A stretch of DNA of 64,000 nt from an uncultured Lachnospiraceae bacterium (GCA_902779305.1 CACZBD010000009.1:124001-188000), one strand, 5' to 3'; positions 49,890-59,594 are shown, numbered from the stretch's first letter. Numbers and translations are program-made. The notes: a model not told the origin generated them from the letters alone.

Positions 49890-51929
49890 CTATGCGCCAT
49901 AGCGGACTCTGATGATCGAAACACCTTTTGCGGGAAGCTTCACGGAATCTCCGGCCCCATAGTGCAGATCCGTCAGAATGTCCGTTCCTTCTTTCTTCAG
50001 GCGGACTTCCGTCTCGCTGTCTTTGTGATTCAGGATGAAAAGATAACGGTACTCATGATCTTCCCTGCACCGGACCTCCACATCCAGCGGTGCGTTCAGC
50101 ACCGGCTCGATGAACAGGCTCTCGCAAAGATCCCTTAGAAATGTGGCATAGAATTCCGCGGAAGAGCGGGTGCCGACATAATAGACCGTCCCGTCGCCGA
50201 ATTTATTTTTGGTAAGAACAGGCCATCCCGCATAAAAATCGCTCTCGTAGGTAGAGATCTCCTGCGCGCCTTCAAGGTGGAGGAGGTCGCAGAGCACGCC
50301 TGCGGGATATTTTGTGCCTTTATAGATGAAGCTGTTCTCCATTCCGGGCGGCACGGCATCCGATTCTTCCACCCAGATCCCGAGAATGTCTTTCTGCTTT
50401 CCGGGATATCCGCCCGGGAGCACCTTATCGTTTTCATCCACATAGCCGCTAAAATAGGTGGTCAGATAGCAGCCGCCGTTTCGCACATAGTTTCTGACCT
50501 TCTCGTCATACCCGTTCCTGTTCATGTACAGAAGCGGCGCAATGACAAGATCGTAAGTGGTCAGATCCGAATCGGTGCGGATAAAATCAACCGGGATGTT
50601 CTGATTGAACAACGCGGTATAATACGACATGACTTCCTCATAATAGTTGATCAGGACCGTCGGTCCCGCGGACATTTCCGCAGCCCACCAGTTTTCCCAG
50701 TCAAAGACGATCGCTACTTTGGCGTGCGTTCTTGTGCCTAAAGTGGCATCTCCGATCTTTTGCAGTTCCGCGCCCAGCTCCTGCATCTCTTTGAACACTC
50801 TGGTATGTTCCGTTCCGACATGATCGATCAAAGCACCATGGTATTTTTCACAGGCGCCAATGGATCTTCTCATCTGAAAGAACATCACCGTGTCCGCACC
50901 ATGCGCGATCGCCTGATAACTTAACAGCCGCATGACGCCCGGCCGTTTCAGCCTGCAGTACGGATGCCAGTTGGAAACGCTCGGGGACTGCTCCATCAGG
51001 GAAAACGGCATGCCGTCCTTCATGCCGCGCACGACATCGTGAAAGGCTGCGGGATGTGAAGGCAGCGAATCCCATTCCGGATAGTTGTCCCAGGAAACGA
51101 AATCCATTTCCTTTGCCCATTTAAAATAATCAAGCCCCTTGAACCAGCCCATGAAATTCGTGGTGACGGGGATCTGAGGTGTAATCTCTTTTAAGGCGTC
51201 TCTTTCGAGTACGAAGCATTCCAGCATGCTGTCGGAAGTAAACCGCATATAGTCCAAAGAGATCCCCTGGAAATTCGTACGGATCCTGCCGTCAAAATCA
51301 TACCGGAACTCTTCCGAGCGAAGATCCGCAGGAACGATCTCTTCAAAATCATAGAAAGTATGCCCCCAGAACGAAGTATTCCAGGCATCGTTCAGCGCTT
51401 CGATGGTTTTGTATTTTTTCCGGAGCCACACGCGGAAAGCCGCCGCGCAGTTTTCGCAGTAGCATGCTCCGCCGTATTCGTTGGAAACATGCCAGGCCAC
51501 GATGTTGTCAAAATTCCTGTACCGTTCTGCGATCGCCTTGCAGAGCATCACGGAATATTTCCGGTAAGTCGGGGAATTGGGACAGGAATTGTGCCTTGCC
51601 CCGAACCTTCTCTTCATCCCGGTTTCATCCGTTCTCAGAATGTCGGGATATTTGCGGGCCATCCAGGCCGGATGCGCGGCAGTGGATGTGCCGAGGCAGA
51701 CCTGCAGGTGATTTTTACGCATCAGATCCATGATCTTGTCCAGACGTTCAAAATCATAGACATTTTCATCCGGCTGCAGCGATGCCCAGCTGAAGACGTT
51801 CAGCGTGACCGTGTCCACGCCTGCCAGATGAAAGAGCCGCATATCCTCTTCCCAGACTTCCTCCGGCCACTGTTCCGGATTGTAATCTCCGCCATATGGT
51901 ATTTTATGTATCTTATCCGATCCGATCAA
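49890..51929 (-). CDS. Beta-galactosidase, glycoside hydrolase family 42
   Basis: A 679-residue cytosolic enzyme. The acid/base Glu151 is in WHVSNEYGG and the nucleophile Glu313 in FSLMEQSPS. A Cys cluster (CYCENC) matches the zinc site of GH42. The C-terminal trimerisation and beta domains are present. It cleaves terminal beta-galactosides. The start is a TTG (51929) with AAGGAG 7 bases upstream. It starts 30 bases after ctpA; no sugar transporter or regulator is next to it. Confidence 0.93.
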   Translation of the reverse strand: MIGSDKIHKIPYGGDYNPEQWPEEVWEEDMRLFHLAGVDTVTLNVFSWASLQPDENVYDFERLDKIMDLMRKNHLQVCLGTSTAAHPAWMARKYPDILRTDETGMKRRFGARHNSCPNSPTYRKYSVMLCKAIAERYRNFDNIVAWHVSNEYGGACYCENCAAAFRVWLRKKYKTIEALNDAWNTSFWGHTFYDFEEIVPADLRSEEFRYDFDGRIRTNFQGISLDYMRFTSDSMLECFVLERDALKEITPQIPVTTNFMGWFKGLDYFKWAKEMDFVSWDNYPEWDSLPSHPAAFHDVVRGMKDGMPFSLMEQSPSVSNWHPYCRLKRPGVMRLLSYQAIAHGADTVMFFQMRRSIGACEKYHGALIDHVGTEHTRVFKEMQELGAELQKIGDATLGTRTHAKVAIVFDWENWWAAEMSAGPTVLINYYEEVMSYYTALFNQNIPVDFIRTDSDLTTYDLVIAPLLYMNRNGYDEKVRNYVRNGGCYLTTYFSGYVDENDKVLPGGYPGKQKDILGIWVEESDAVPPGMENSFIYKGTKYPAGVLCDLLHLEGAQEISTYESDFYAGWPVLTKNKFGDGTVYYVGTRSSAEFYATFLRDLCESLFIEPVLNAPLDVEVRCREDHEYRYLFILNHKDSETEVRLKKEGTDILTDLHYGAGDSVKLPAKGVSIIRVRYGA

Positions 51930-51959
51930 AACCAGACTCCTTTTCGTTTCTCACCATGG

Positions 51960-53201
51960 TCATTTCTGTTCTTTGATGACTTCGATCGCCTTTACCAGCT
52001 GTGTGTCGATCTCTTCATTCAGATACTTGTCGGCGTCGAATTCCACTTCCACATCGGGCTCAAAGCCGTCCCCGTGAATGCAGGTCCCGTTCGGGGTGTA
52101 ATACCGTGCGATCGTGACTTTGATCCCGCTGCCGTCTCCAAGCGGCAGGATCTGCTGCACGATGCCTTTTCCGTAGGTCTTCGTCCCGACAAGCGTCGCA
52201 CGCCCGTAATCCTTCAGGGCGCCGCAGACGATCTCGGAAGCGCTCGCGCTGTTTCCGTTGACCAAAAGCACGATGGGCTTGTCCCAATGATGAGACGCAT
52301 CCGAGGTGTATTCCTCTCTCGATCCGTTCTTGTCTTCCATGTAGACCACAAGGCCTTCCGGCAGGATGTAATCCGCGATGTCAACGGCAACGTCCAGATT
52401 TCCGCCCGGGTTGTCCCTCAGATCCAGGATCAGCGCATCCATGCCCTGTGACTTCAGATCTTCCATGGCGCTTGTGAACTGTCCCGTTGAGACATCATCA
52501 AATTCGCTTAAGTAAATGTACCCGATCTTGTCCTCGAGCATTTCATATTCCACGGTCTCCGACTCCACTTCGGCGCGGACGATGTCAAAATACAGAACAC
52601 CGCTCTCTCCGGCGCGGCGGATCCCGATATTGACTTTCGTCCCGGCTTCCCCGCGGATCTTGCTGACCACAAGGTTTAAGTCCTGGGAAGTAACATCTTC
52701 TTTGTCAACTTCCACGATCACATCATCCGCCAACAGTCCGACTTTTTCTGCAGGAGAGCCTGTGATCGGACGGACAACGGTGATCACCATGGTATCCGGA
52801 TCCTGCTGCAGATATGCGCCGATCCCCTGGTATCTGCCTTCGGAGCTTTCCATCATCTCTTCGTATTCCTCTTCGGTGTAGTATACCGAATACGGATCCC
52901 CGAGACCGTCGACAAGGCCTTTGTAGATCCCGTTCCTTAAAGCCTCGTCGTCCACATCCTCATAATAATAATTGTCGATCACCGCTTTCAGTGTATCGGC
53001 CTTTTCGGTAACCTCCTCCGTGATCACCGGCTCCGAATCTCCTGTATATTTCAGGAACGAAAACAGTGTGCCGTTCGCGATCTTGGAGATGACGACCGCT
53101 ATAAGAACAAACTGGGCAATGAAAATGACGATCCCCGCCATGATCAGTGCCCCCTGCCATCTGCCCGTTTTCCGGGCTCTCTTTAATTCCATCGGGTCCA
53201 T
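51960..53201 (-). CDS. ctpA: S41 family carboxyl-terminal processing peptidase
   Basis: A 413-residue membrane-anchored protease with one membrane helix at about 18-42. A PDZ domain (about 110-195; EGRYQGIGAYLQQDP, PAEKVGLLADDVIVEVD) binds C-termini of substrates. The peptidase core has the catalytic Ser in VNGNSASASEIVCGAL and Lys in TYGKGIVQQ. In Bacillus the ftsEX-associated orthologue is CtpB. It lies 24 bases after the M23 gene; AGAGG precedes the ATG. Confidence 0.94.
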   Translation of the reverse strand: MDPMELKRARKTGRWQGALIMAGIVIFIAQFVLIAVVISKIANGTLFSFLKYTGDSEPVITEEVTEKADTLKAVIDNYYYEDVDDEALRNGIYKGLVDGLGDPYSVYYTEEEYEEMMESSEGRYQGIGAYLQQDPDTMVITVVRPITGSPAEKVGLLADDVIVEVDKEDVTSQDLNLVVSKIRGEAGTKVNIGIRRAGESGVLYFDIVRAEVESETVEYEMLEDKIGYIYLSEFDDVSTGQFTSAMEDLKSQGMDALILDLRDNPGGNLDVAVDIADYILPEGLVVYMEDKNGSREEYTSDASHHWDKPIVLLVNGNSASASEIVCGALKDYGRATLVGTKTYGKGIVQQILPLGDGSGIKVTIARYYTPNGTCIHGDGFEPDVEVEFDADKYLNEEIDTQLVKAIEVIKEQK

Positions 53202-53225
53202 TTTATCTAACCTCTTTCTCTTTCA

Positions 53226-54452
53226 TCAGCCCAGATAGTTCCATGGGCTTATATAATTTCCGTCTTTTCTGACCGTAAAGTGCAGATGCGGGCCGGTGCT
53301 TCTTCCGGTGGAGCCGACCTTCGCGATCTGTTCCCCTCTTGCGACCATCTGTCCCTCCGATACCAGCAGCGCGCTTGCATGCATGTAGACCGTAAACAGA
53401 CCGTCACCGTGGTCGATGATGATATAATTACCCATCGTTGCGGAATAAGATGCGGAAACCACTTCCCCGTCATAAGCCGCAAGGATCGGAGAACCGCTCG
53501 GCGCCGCCATGTCGACACCGTTATGGAACTGCTTGATCCCGAGGATCGGATGCGTTCTCCAGCCGTAATCGTCGGAGATCCTCGTATAGTCCGGCGCCGG
53601 CCATTTGAATTGCCCGCCGTCATACACGATCGCCTTCCGGTTCTGCTCCAGCAGGCGCTTCTTTTCCGCGAGGATCGCTTTTTCCAGATCTTTGATGATC
53701 TGATCCTGTTCTGCGATCATCGCCTCATACTCGGCAATGGCCGCTTCTTTATTCTTGATATCCGTCTCGTAAACCCCGATCTCTTCCTGTTTGGAAGCGA
53801 TCAGCGTTTCCATGGCAGCCTGTTCGTTGTCCATCGCGGCTTTGGCTTCGTCAAGCTGGCGCTTTTCCTCTTCCAGATCCGCCTTGATGGCCGCGATCTC
53901 GTTCCTGGTCGCGATGAATTCATCCAGCATCTTTCTGTCATACGCAGAGATCCGGTTGATGAATTCCGCACGGTTTAAAAAGTCCACAAACGAATCCGAA
54001 GAGATCAGCATCGTGATCATGGAATCGTTGCCACGCTCATACATAAATTTGACGCGCAGTTTCATGGCTTCATACTGTGCGTCCGCTCTGTTCTGTGCAT
54101 CATTCAGCGCCATCGTTGCCGCCTGCACGGCAAGTTCCTTATCCGCGATCTGCTGCTTTAAGACCTCGATCTTGGCATTGATCTGCGTCAGCTGTTCATC
54201 CAGCTGCGAAATATATTCTTCCAGGTTTCCCTTTGCCGATTCGAGATTTTTAAGAATGCCCTTCACATCCGTCAGTCCCGACTTCAGGGAAGCCTTGTTT
54301 TTTTCCGCTTCTTTTTTGTTCTCTTCGCTTTCCTTGATAAAATCATTGGTCAGGGAAGGCGCGGCAGACACCGTCCCACAGGAAAACGAAACCAGCAGGA
54401 TCAGAGCAAGAAAAGCGCTAAGCCCCTTTGTGAACCCTTTTTTCCTCATCAT
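53226..54452 (-). CDS. EnvC/PcsB-like coiled coil with M23 metallopeptidase domain
   Basis: About 408 residues. A signal peptide ending near VSAAP is followed by a long coiled coil (about 45-270) that fits the FtsX-binding domain of EnvC/PcsB. The C-terminal M23 peptidase has the zinc ligands in WRTHPILGIKQFHNGVDMA and GPHLHFTVRK, so unlike EnvC it is probably active itself. It is placed after ftsE-ftsX (33 bases between the first frame start and the ftsX stop), which predicts control by FtsEX during cell division or elongation. The ATG at 54452 is preferred for its AAAGGGG site. Confidence 0.93.
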   Translation of the reverse strand: MMRKKGFTKGLSAFLALILLVSFSCGTVSAAPSLTNDFIKESEENKKEAEKNKASLKSGLTDVKGILKNLESAKGNLEEYISQLDEQLTQINAKIEVLKQQIADKELAVQAATMALNDAQNRADAQYEAMKLRVKFMYERGNDSMITMLISSDSFVDFLNRAEFINRISAYDRKMLDEFIATRNEIAAIKADLEEEKRQLDEAKAAMDNEQAAMETLIASKQEEIGVYETDIKNKEAAIAEYEAMIAEQDQIIKDLEKAILAEKKRLLEQNRKAIVYDGGQFKWPAPDYTRISDDYGWRTHPILGIKQFHNGVDMAAPSGSPILAAYDGEVVSASYSATMGNYIIIDHGDGLFTVYMHASALLVSEGQMVARGEQIAKVGSTGRSTGPHLHFTVRKDGNYISPWNYLG

Positions 54453-54502
54453 AAATGACCCCTTTATCATCCGTCACACTCCCCAGTATGACGGAACAGG
54501 CA

Positions 54503-55402
54503 TTAAACCTTCAAATGCTTGCGTACCGTGAATACACTTCCCAAAAATCCGATGCCGACGCCTAAGATCAGCGCCACCGGAAGCAGCTGTCTGAACAGGC
54601 TCTCCACCGGCATGAATTTTAAGATGTCGGAAAGCGCGCTGAATTTCTGTCCCGCAACGATGATCACGTTGACATACAGATAATAGATCGCAAGAAGCGG
54701 TAGCGCGGCGCCGACCAGCCCGATCAGAACCCCTTCGATCACAAACGGCATCCGCACGACAAAGTCTTTGGCGCCGATCAGTTTCATGATCGCGATCTCT
54801 TCCTTTCTGACCGCGATACCCATTGCAACCGTGTTGCTGATCAGGAACAGGGAAACCGCCAGAAGGATCCCGACGATCACCAGCGAAACATAGCTGATCA
54901 GTGTATTGATATTGGTCAGGATATCCGCCGTCGCATCGGAACGGTTGACCTCACGCACCCCTTCTGTCGCCTCTAAAAATGCGACCAGCGTGGACTGCTT
55001 GGAAACATCATTTAAATAGATCTCATAGTTATCGGACCCTTCCAGAGGATTGTCCCCCTCATAGCCGTCCGCATATTCGCCCAGATAATCGACCTTGAAA
55101 GTATCCCATGCTTCTTCCGCGGAAACATATTTGACTTCCGACACTTCCGGTCTTGCCTTCACCAGATTCCCGATCTCTCTGATCCGCTCATCACTGATCC
55201 CCTCGTCAAAAAAGACGGTGACCGCAACACCCGACTGCGCTTCTTTGACACTGTACTGCACATTGATGACCAGCGCATAGAAGATGCCGAACAGAAACGT
55301 GCACGCGGCGATCGTTGCAAGACTGGCGAGCGAAAACACCTTGTTTCTGAAAATATTTTTAACACCCTGCTTGAATATGAAAATAAATGTACTAATCCTC
55401 AT
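54503..55402 (-). CDS. ftsX: Cell division protein FtsX
   Basis: 299 residues with four membrane helices, one near 20-44 and three in the C-terminal half, plus a large outward domain (about 48-165) that contacts the M23 partner. YVSAEEAWDTFKVDYLGE in this loop is typical. The gene overlaps ftsE by 11 bases. With FtsE it forms a type VII ABC transporter-like machine that activates peptidoglycan hydrolases. Confidence 0.95.
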   Translation of the reverse strand: MRISTFIFIFKQGVKNIFRNKVFSLASLATIAACTFLFGIFYALVINVQYSVKEAQSGVAVTVFFDEGISDERIREIGNLVKARPEVSEVKYVSAEEAWDTFKVDYLGEYADGYEGDNPLEGSDNYEIYLNDVSKQSTLVAFLEATEGVREVNRSDATADILTNINTLISYVSLVIVGILLAVSLFLISNTVAMGIAVRKEEIAIMKLIGAKDFVVRMPFVIEGVLIGLVGAALPLLAIYYLYVNVIIVAGQKFSALSDILKFMPVESLFRQLLPVALILGVGIGFLGSVFTVRKHLKV

Positions 55403-56084
55403 CTATGTATTCACCCTTCTCCTCATCGCTGATGATCACGCCTTTTTTCACGGTGACCACACGTTTGCGCATCGCGTTGACGATCTCTCTGTTATGCGTA
55501 ACGACCAGAACCGTCGTGCCGCGCTTATTGATCTCTTCGAGCAGCTTCATGATCTCCCAGGAATTACGCGGGTCAAGATTTCCCGTCGGCTCGTCCGCAA
55601 GCAGGATCGGCGGGTTGTTTACCAGCGCTCTTGCCAGTGCCACCCTTTGCTGTTCACCGCCCGAGAGCTGTCTGGGCTTCGCCTTGTATTTGCTCGCAAG
55701 GCCCACGAGCGACAGCATTGCCGGCACGTTTTTACGGATCTGTCTGGTAGGCACTTCAATGACACGCTGCGCGAACGCAACGTTTTCATAAACGTTCCTG
55801 TCTTTTAACAAGCGGAAATCCTGAAATACGACTCCGATATTCCTTCTGAATTTGGCGATCTTACGCCTGCGGAGTTTCGACAGATCGTAATTGTTTACGA
55901 TGACGCGGCCGCTCGTCGGGGTCAGTTCCCGAAGCAGTAGTTTGATCAGTGTGGATTTACCGGATCCGGAATCACCCACGATAAAAACGAATTCCCCTTT
56001 TTGGATGTGCAGCGTGACGTCGCTCAGAGCGGGGACCCCGTTCTGATAGGACTTGCTGACAGATTCCAGTGTGATCATGTCCAT
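55392..56084 (-). CDS. ftsE: Cell division ATP-binding protein FtsE
   Basis: 230 residues. Walker A VGDSGSGKSTLIKLLL, signature RQLSGGEQQRVALARAL, Walker B PPILLADEPTGNLD, and the FtsE-type VVTHNREIVNAMRKRVV. The start is MDMITLESVSKSYQNG, with GGGGAG 9 bases upstream. It has a C-terminal acidic tail (EEKGEYIDED) that overlaps the ftsX start. First gene of the operon ftsE-ftsX-M23-ctpA. Confidence 0.96.
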   Translation of the reverse strand: MDMITLESVSKSYQNGVPALSDVTLHIQKGEFVFIVGDSGSGKSTLIKLLLRELTPTSGRVIVNNYDLSKLRRRKIAKFRRNIGVVFQDFRLLKDRNVYENVAFAQRVIEVPTRQIRKNVPAMLSLVGLASKYKAKPRQLSGGEQQRVALARALVNNPPILLADEPTGNLDPRNSWEIMKLLEEINKRGTTVLVVTHNREIVNAMRKRVVTVKKGVIISDEEKGEYIDED

Positions 56085-56186
56085 AAATGATTTCTCCCCT
56101 TATCACTTACTATTGATGATACGCTACGCAGTAATATCTGCTGTATTCCCTCGATCTTATGATTTTTATAAATGAACCGTCAGGTT

Positions 56187-57275
56187 CTAATACTCGGTAC
56201 TCTCCATATATTTCATATACTTTACGACCATGAGCGCGATCTTGAACGTGATCGCATCCTCGAATACCCGAAGGTCCAGATTCGTGGTCTTCTGCAGTTT
56301 GTCCAGTCTGTAAACCAGCGTGTTGCGGTGGATGTACAGCTGGCGGCTCGTCTCCGAAACATTCAGGCTGTTCTCGAAGAACTTGTTGATCGTTGTGATC
56401 GTTTCCTCGTCAAAATCATCCGGCGACTTACCGTCAAAGATCTCTTTGATAAACATCTTGCAAAGCGGTATCGGAAGCTGGTAGATCAGACGTCCGATCC
56501 CGAGCTCGCTGTAGGCGATCACATCCCGGTCGTCAAAGAAGATCCTTCCCACATCCAGAGCCATCTTTGCTTCCTTGTAGGAGCGGCTGACTTCGCGGAT
56601 CTCGTGGACGATCGTCCCGTAGGAAACATGGGTGTCCATCGCATACTGATCCTTAAACAGCGTGCGGATCTGATGGGCCGCCTTCTCGACCTGCGCATAC
56701 CCCTCATCCTCCGTAAGTTCCCGGACAACGATAATGTTCTTTTCGTCCACGGCCGTGATAAAATCTCTCGTCCTCTGGGAAAAGAAACTCCGGATGGTCT
56801 CTAACGCGTTGATCTCTTTTTCACTGGTCGTTTCGGCAATGATCACAACACGGGGCGCATCGGTCTCAATGTGCAGCTTCTGGGATCTGTTGTAGATGTC
56901 CACAAGAAGCAGGTTGTCAAGCAACAGGTTCTTGATGAAATTATCCTTGTCAAAGCGCTCCCTGTATGCGATCAGAAGGTTCCTGATCTGAAAAGCGGCG
57001 ATCTTGCCGACCATGAAGGAATCTTCGGAAGTGCCCTGTGCGACAAGAATATATTCCAGCTGCGCATCATCGTAAACCTTAAAAAACTGGTATCCCTGCA
57101 GTTCCTGAGAATCCGCTGCAGAATCCGTGAAATTCGATACGGCATCTTCAAAATTACCCGGATCTTCCAAAGTAGAAGCAAGCACTTTGCCCTCCGGGTC
57201 GATCACAGACAACTCGATCCGCGTGATCCCCTTGAGACCGTCGACCGTCGTCTGCAAAATTTGATTCGATATCAT
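56187..57275 (-). CDS. PucR/CdaR-family transcriptional regulator
   Basis: 362 residues. An N-terminal sensor-like part (about 1-130) resembles the diacid-recognition or GGDEF-like regions of this family. The C-terminal HTH_30 domain is NVSETSRQLYIHRNTLVYRL followed by DLRVFEDAITFKIAL, the classic PucR end. Such proteins act as activators of purine, sugar-acid or amino-acid genes; the target and ligand are not clear. It lies between wecG/tagA-like and ftsE genes on the same strand and is probably autonomous. The start follows GGGGTG. Confidence 0.9.
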   Translation of the reverse strand: MISNQILQTTVDGLKGITRIELSVIDPEGKVLASTLEDPGNFEDAVSNFTDSAADSQELQGYQFFKVYDDAQLEYILVAQGTSEDSFMVGKIAAFQIRNLLIAYRERFDKDNFIKNLLLDNLLLVDIYNRSQKLHIETDAPRVVIIAETTSEKEINALETIRSFFSQRTRDFITAVDEKNIIVVRELTEDEGYAQVEKAAHQIRTLFKDQYAMDTHVSYGTIVHEIREVSRSYKEAKMALDVGRIFFDDRDVIAYSELGIGRLIYQLPIPLCKMFIKEIFDGKSPDDFDEETITTINKFFENSLNVSETSRQLYIHRNTLVYRLDKLQKTTNLDLRVFEDAITFKIALMVVKYMKYMESTEY

Positions 57276-57344
57276 GTTTTCACCCCAAAGAAAGATTTGT
57301 GTTTTTCAACACCCATACCTTTTTTCAGTTTAATACAAATGAAC

Positions 57345-57398
57345 AAAAAAATAAAGAGAGAATTGGTGAAATTCACTAAATTTTCACGAATTCTCTCC
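57345..57398 (-). terminator. Rho-independent terminator overlapping the end of the WecG/TagA-like gene
   Basis: On the minus strand, GAGAGAATT and GTGAAA pair with TTTCAC and AATTCTCTC and are followed by TTTATTTTTTT. The left arm begins inside the coding region, whose stop is at 57384. Confidence 0.88.
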
Positions 57399-58079
57399 CT
57401 TTTGGTCTTTGCCGGTCAGGAACCGGGAAACCCGGTGCAGAAACATCTTTGACCGGATCCATTGCCTGAGCCTTCCGATCCCGGGCGTTTGATTTTTATC
57501 TGCGTTCATCATTTCATCCCGCAGCGCCACCCAGAGTCTGGCATTCAGTTTGGTGTTATGATCCCGCAGGAACCGCGCCTGTTCGCGGAAAGGCAGGTTG
57601 GAAAAAATGATATCCGGGAATGTTGAATTGATCTCATTCACGACCACCTCGGGATCCCCTTCCAGTTCTTCAAATGCGTAATGTCCCAGAACGGAAAGCC
57701 CGGGCGCCTCTAAAGCAAGGTGGGCAACAAGCGCTTCCGCATGTTCTCCATTCTGTGCCAGAATAAATGCGGACCGCTTCTCCGATGAGAGCTTTTTCAA
57801 AAGCGCCTTGTACAACGCGCCCTCCCGCACCTCTGCGATCCTTCCCCTTCCGGCAATACCCGCTGCCTGCAGGATCTCTTCGGAGATCGGTACGGTCAGA
57901 TCCACGGACAAAAGGTCTTCCCGCAGTTCCTCGTCCTCTCCGGCCTTCATCAGATCCTCGAGAGAGAGAAACACCACGGTGTTGACTTTTGCTTCCTGCA
58001 GGAACGCATCCACCATACGCATGCTTTCACGCACGGGATAATCCTTTAATGCAATTCCGAATACCTGCATCTCTTTCAT
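57384..58079 (-). CDS. Divergent WecG/TagA/CpsF-family protein
   Basis: 231 residues. The overall layout follows the WecG/TagA N-acetylmannosamine transferase family: GIALKDYPVRESMRMVD at the start, FILAQNGEHAEALVAHL in the middle, and SVLGHYAFEELEG then FSNLPFREQARFLRDH. The usual T-P-N and P-D-G motifs that hold the active site read SLED and PISE here, so catalysis is doubtful. The C-terminal membrane-binding tail (KMFLHRVSRFLTGKD) is present. The ATG at 58079 is 10 bases from GAGG; an upstream TTG at 58094 is less likely. Confidence 0.75.
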   Translation of the reverse strand: MKEMQVFGIALKDYPVRESMRMVDAFLQEAKVNTVVFLSLEDLMKAGEDEELREDLLSVDLTVPISEEILQAAGIAGRGRIAEVREGALYKALLKKLSSEKRSAFILAQNGEHAEALVAHLALEAPGLSVLGHYAFEELEGDPEVVVNEINSTFPDIIFSNLPFREQARFLRDHNTKLNARLWVALRDEMMNADKNQTPGIGRLRQWIRSKMFLHRVSRFLTGKDQKGENS

Positions 58080-58133
58080 GCAAAAATACCTCAAAACCGC
58101 TGTTTTGCTCAGATTTCACAAAGTATAGCAAGA

Positions 58134-58162
58134 TTGAATTTCACTGTCAACTGTGATAGAAT
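58134..58162 (+). promoter_or_regulatory. Promoter that predicts a leaderless mRNA for the GT-C gene
   Basis: TTGAAT (58134-58139), a 17-base spacer and TAGAAT (58157-58162). Only 7 bases separate the -10 box from the ATG at 58170, so the transcript is expected to begin at or next to the start codon. Confidence 0.65.
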
Positions 58163-58169
58163 CCAAACC

Positions 58170-59594
58170 ATGAAACAGAAACGATCCCTGTCACTGATCC
58201 CATGGATACTGCTGCTTGTCTGCAGCGCGGTTTATGTATCCCTGATCTTCAATCAAAATGTCTGGATGGACGAAGCTTTTACCGCATCTTTGGTCCGCAC
58301 CGACATGGCCGGCGTGATCCACAGTTCCATGCTGGATACCTTACCCCCATTATACAACATCATCCTGAAACTGATGACGGATCTTCTGGGGTACAGGATC
58401 CCGGTGATGAAACTGACGTCCGTGCTTCCCATGATCTTTACGATGCTTCTGGGAGCGACCACCGTCAGAAAGCGTCACGGACTTCTGACCGGCTGCATCT
58501 GGATGCTGTGCCTTACCTGCATGCCGCTCATGCTCCATTTCGGCATCGAGATCCGCATGTATTCTCTCGGTTTCTTCTTTGCAACCGCAAGCGGTGTTTA
58601 TGCATACGAAGTGATCTGTGAATCCTGTCCCAAAAACTGGATATTGTTTACCCTCTTTTCGGTCCTTGCAGGCTACAGCCATCACTTTGCCTTTGTGAGC
58701 GTCGGCGTCGTCTACTTCTTCCTGCTGCTGTATTATCTGATCAGGGAGCGGCAGCATCTGAAACGCTGGCTGTTTTGTCTTTTGGCAACATTTCTGTTCT
58801 ACCTGCCCTGTCTGCTGATCACGCTGAAGCAGATCAGCCGGGTGAGCGGTTATTTTTCCATGCCGGATGTGACCTTATCCGTATTTGTAAAATACATGAT
58901 CTATCCGTTCATCACCGGACAGACCGTTCTTTCCGTGCTCCTGCTTTTCGGCATGCTTGCGCTTTTATGCTTCAGGCTGTTTACAACAATACGGGCGCTT
59001 AAGAAAAACAGGGACGCTGTGGACGCATCGGATGTTTACGCCATGCTCTGCCTGCTGCCCTATTACTTTGTGCTGCTGTTCGGAACCGTGATCTCAAAGA
59101 TCATGACCGCCAACATTTTCGTGGACAGATACCTGTTCTTTTCCTGCGGTCTGCTCTGGCTGTTTTTTGCGATCGAAGTCCCGCACCTTCCTGCCGTTTC
59201 CGTTTTCAAAAAACAGCTGCCCCTGTCTTTTGCCGCACTGATCCTTGTACTTCTGACCGGGGTCGCCGTTTACAGAGGCGAATGGAAACAGGAATACGGC
59301 GTGGATCCTTCTCCGATGATCTCTTATCTGGAGGAACAGGTTTCTCCGGGCGACGGGCTGCTCGCGGTTGCGGATTCGGAGGCCCTGTACTGGTGCCTTA
59401 AGTTCTATTCACCGGATCTTACCGCGTACACGAGCCCTGAAAAAGCCATGAAAGCGCTGGAGGAAGGAGACTGCAACAGACTCTGGGTTGCAGTGGAGGA
59501 AGGCAGCATGGTCCCCGGATCGCTTCCGGAACCGGAGACAGCCGGAGAATTTGCGTTTGACCGCTACCGCTTCACCCTCTACCGCCTGCGCTGA
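58170..59594 (+). CDS. Membrane GT-C fold glycosyltransferase (GT39/ArnT-like)
   Basis: 474 residues with about 11-12 membrane helices and a C-terminal outward domain. The N-terminal loop has the GT-C signature NQNVWMDEAFTASLVRTD, with D-E expected in the active site. It should transfer a sugar from a polyprenyl-phosphate donor to an acceptor on the outer face. Acceptor and donor are unknown. No ribosome site precedes the ATG; the gene is read from a promoter whose start coincides with the start codon. It is divergent from the WecG/TagA-like gene. Confidence 0.82.
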   Translation: MKQKRSLSLIPWILLLVCSAVYVSLIFNQNVWMDEAFTASLVRTDMAGVIHSSMLDTLPPLYNIILKLMTDLLGYRIPVMKLTSVLPMIFTMLLGATTVRKRHGLLTGCIWMLCLTCMPLMLHFGIEIRMYSLGFFFATASGVYAYEVICESCPKNWILFTLFSVLAGYSHHFAFVSVGVVYFFLLLYYLIRERQHLKRWLFCLLATFLFYLPCLLITLKQISRVSGYFSMPDVTLSVFVKYMIYPFITGQTVLSVLLLFGMLALLCFRLFTTIRALKKNRDAVDASDVYAMLCLLPYYFVLLFGTVISKIMTANIFVDRYLFFSCGLLWLFFAIEVPHLPAVSVFKKQLPLSFAALILVLLTGVAVYRGEWKQEYGVDPSPMISYLEEQVSPGDGLLAVADSEALYWCLKFYSPDLTAYTSPEKAMKALEEGDCNRLWVAVEEGSMVPGSLPEPETAGEFAFDRYRFTLYRLR

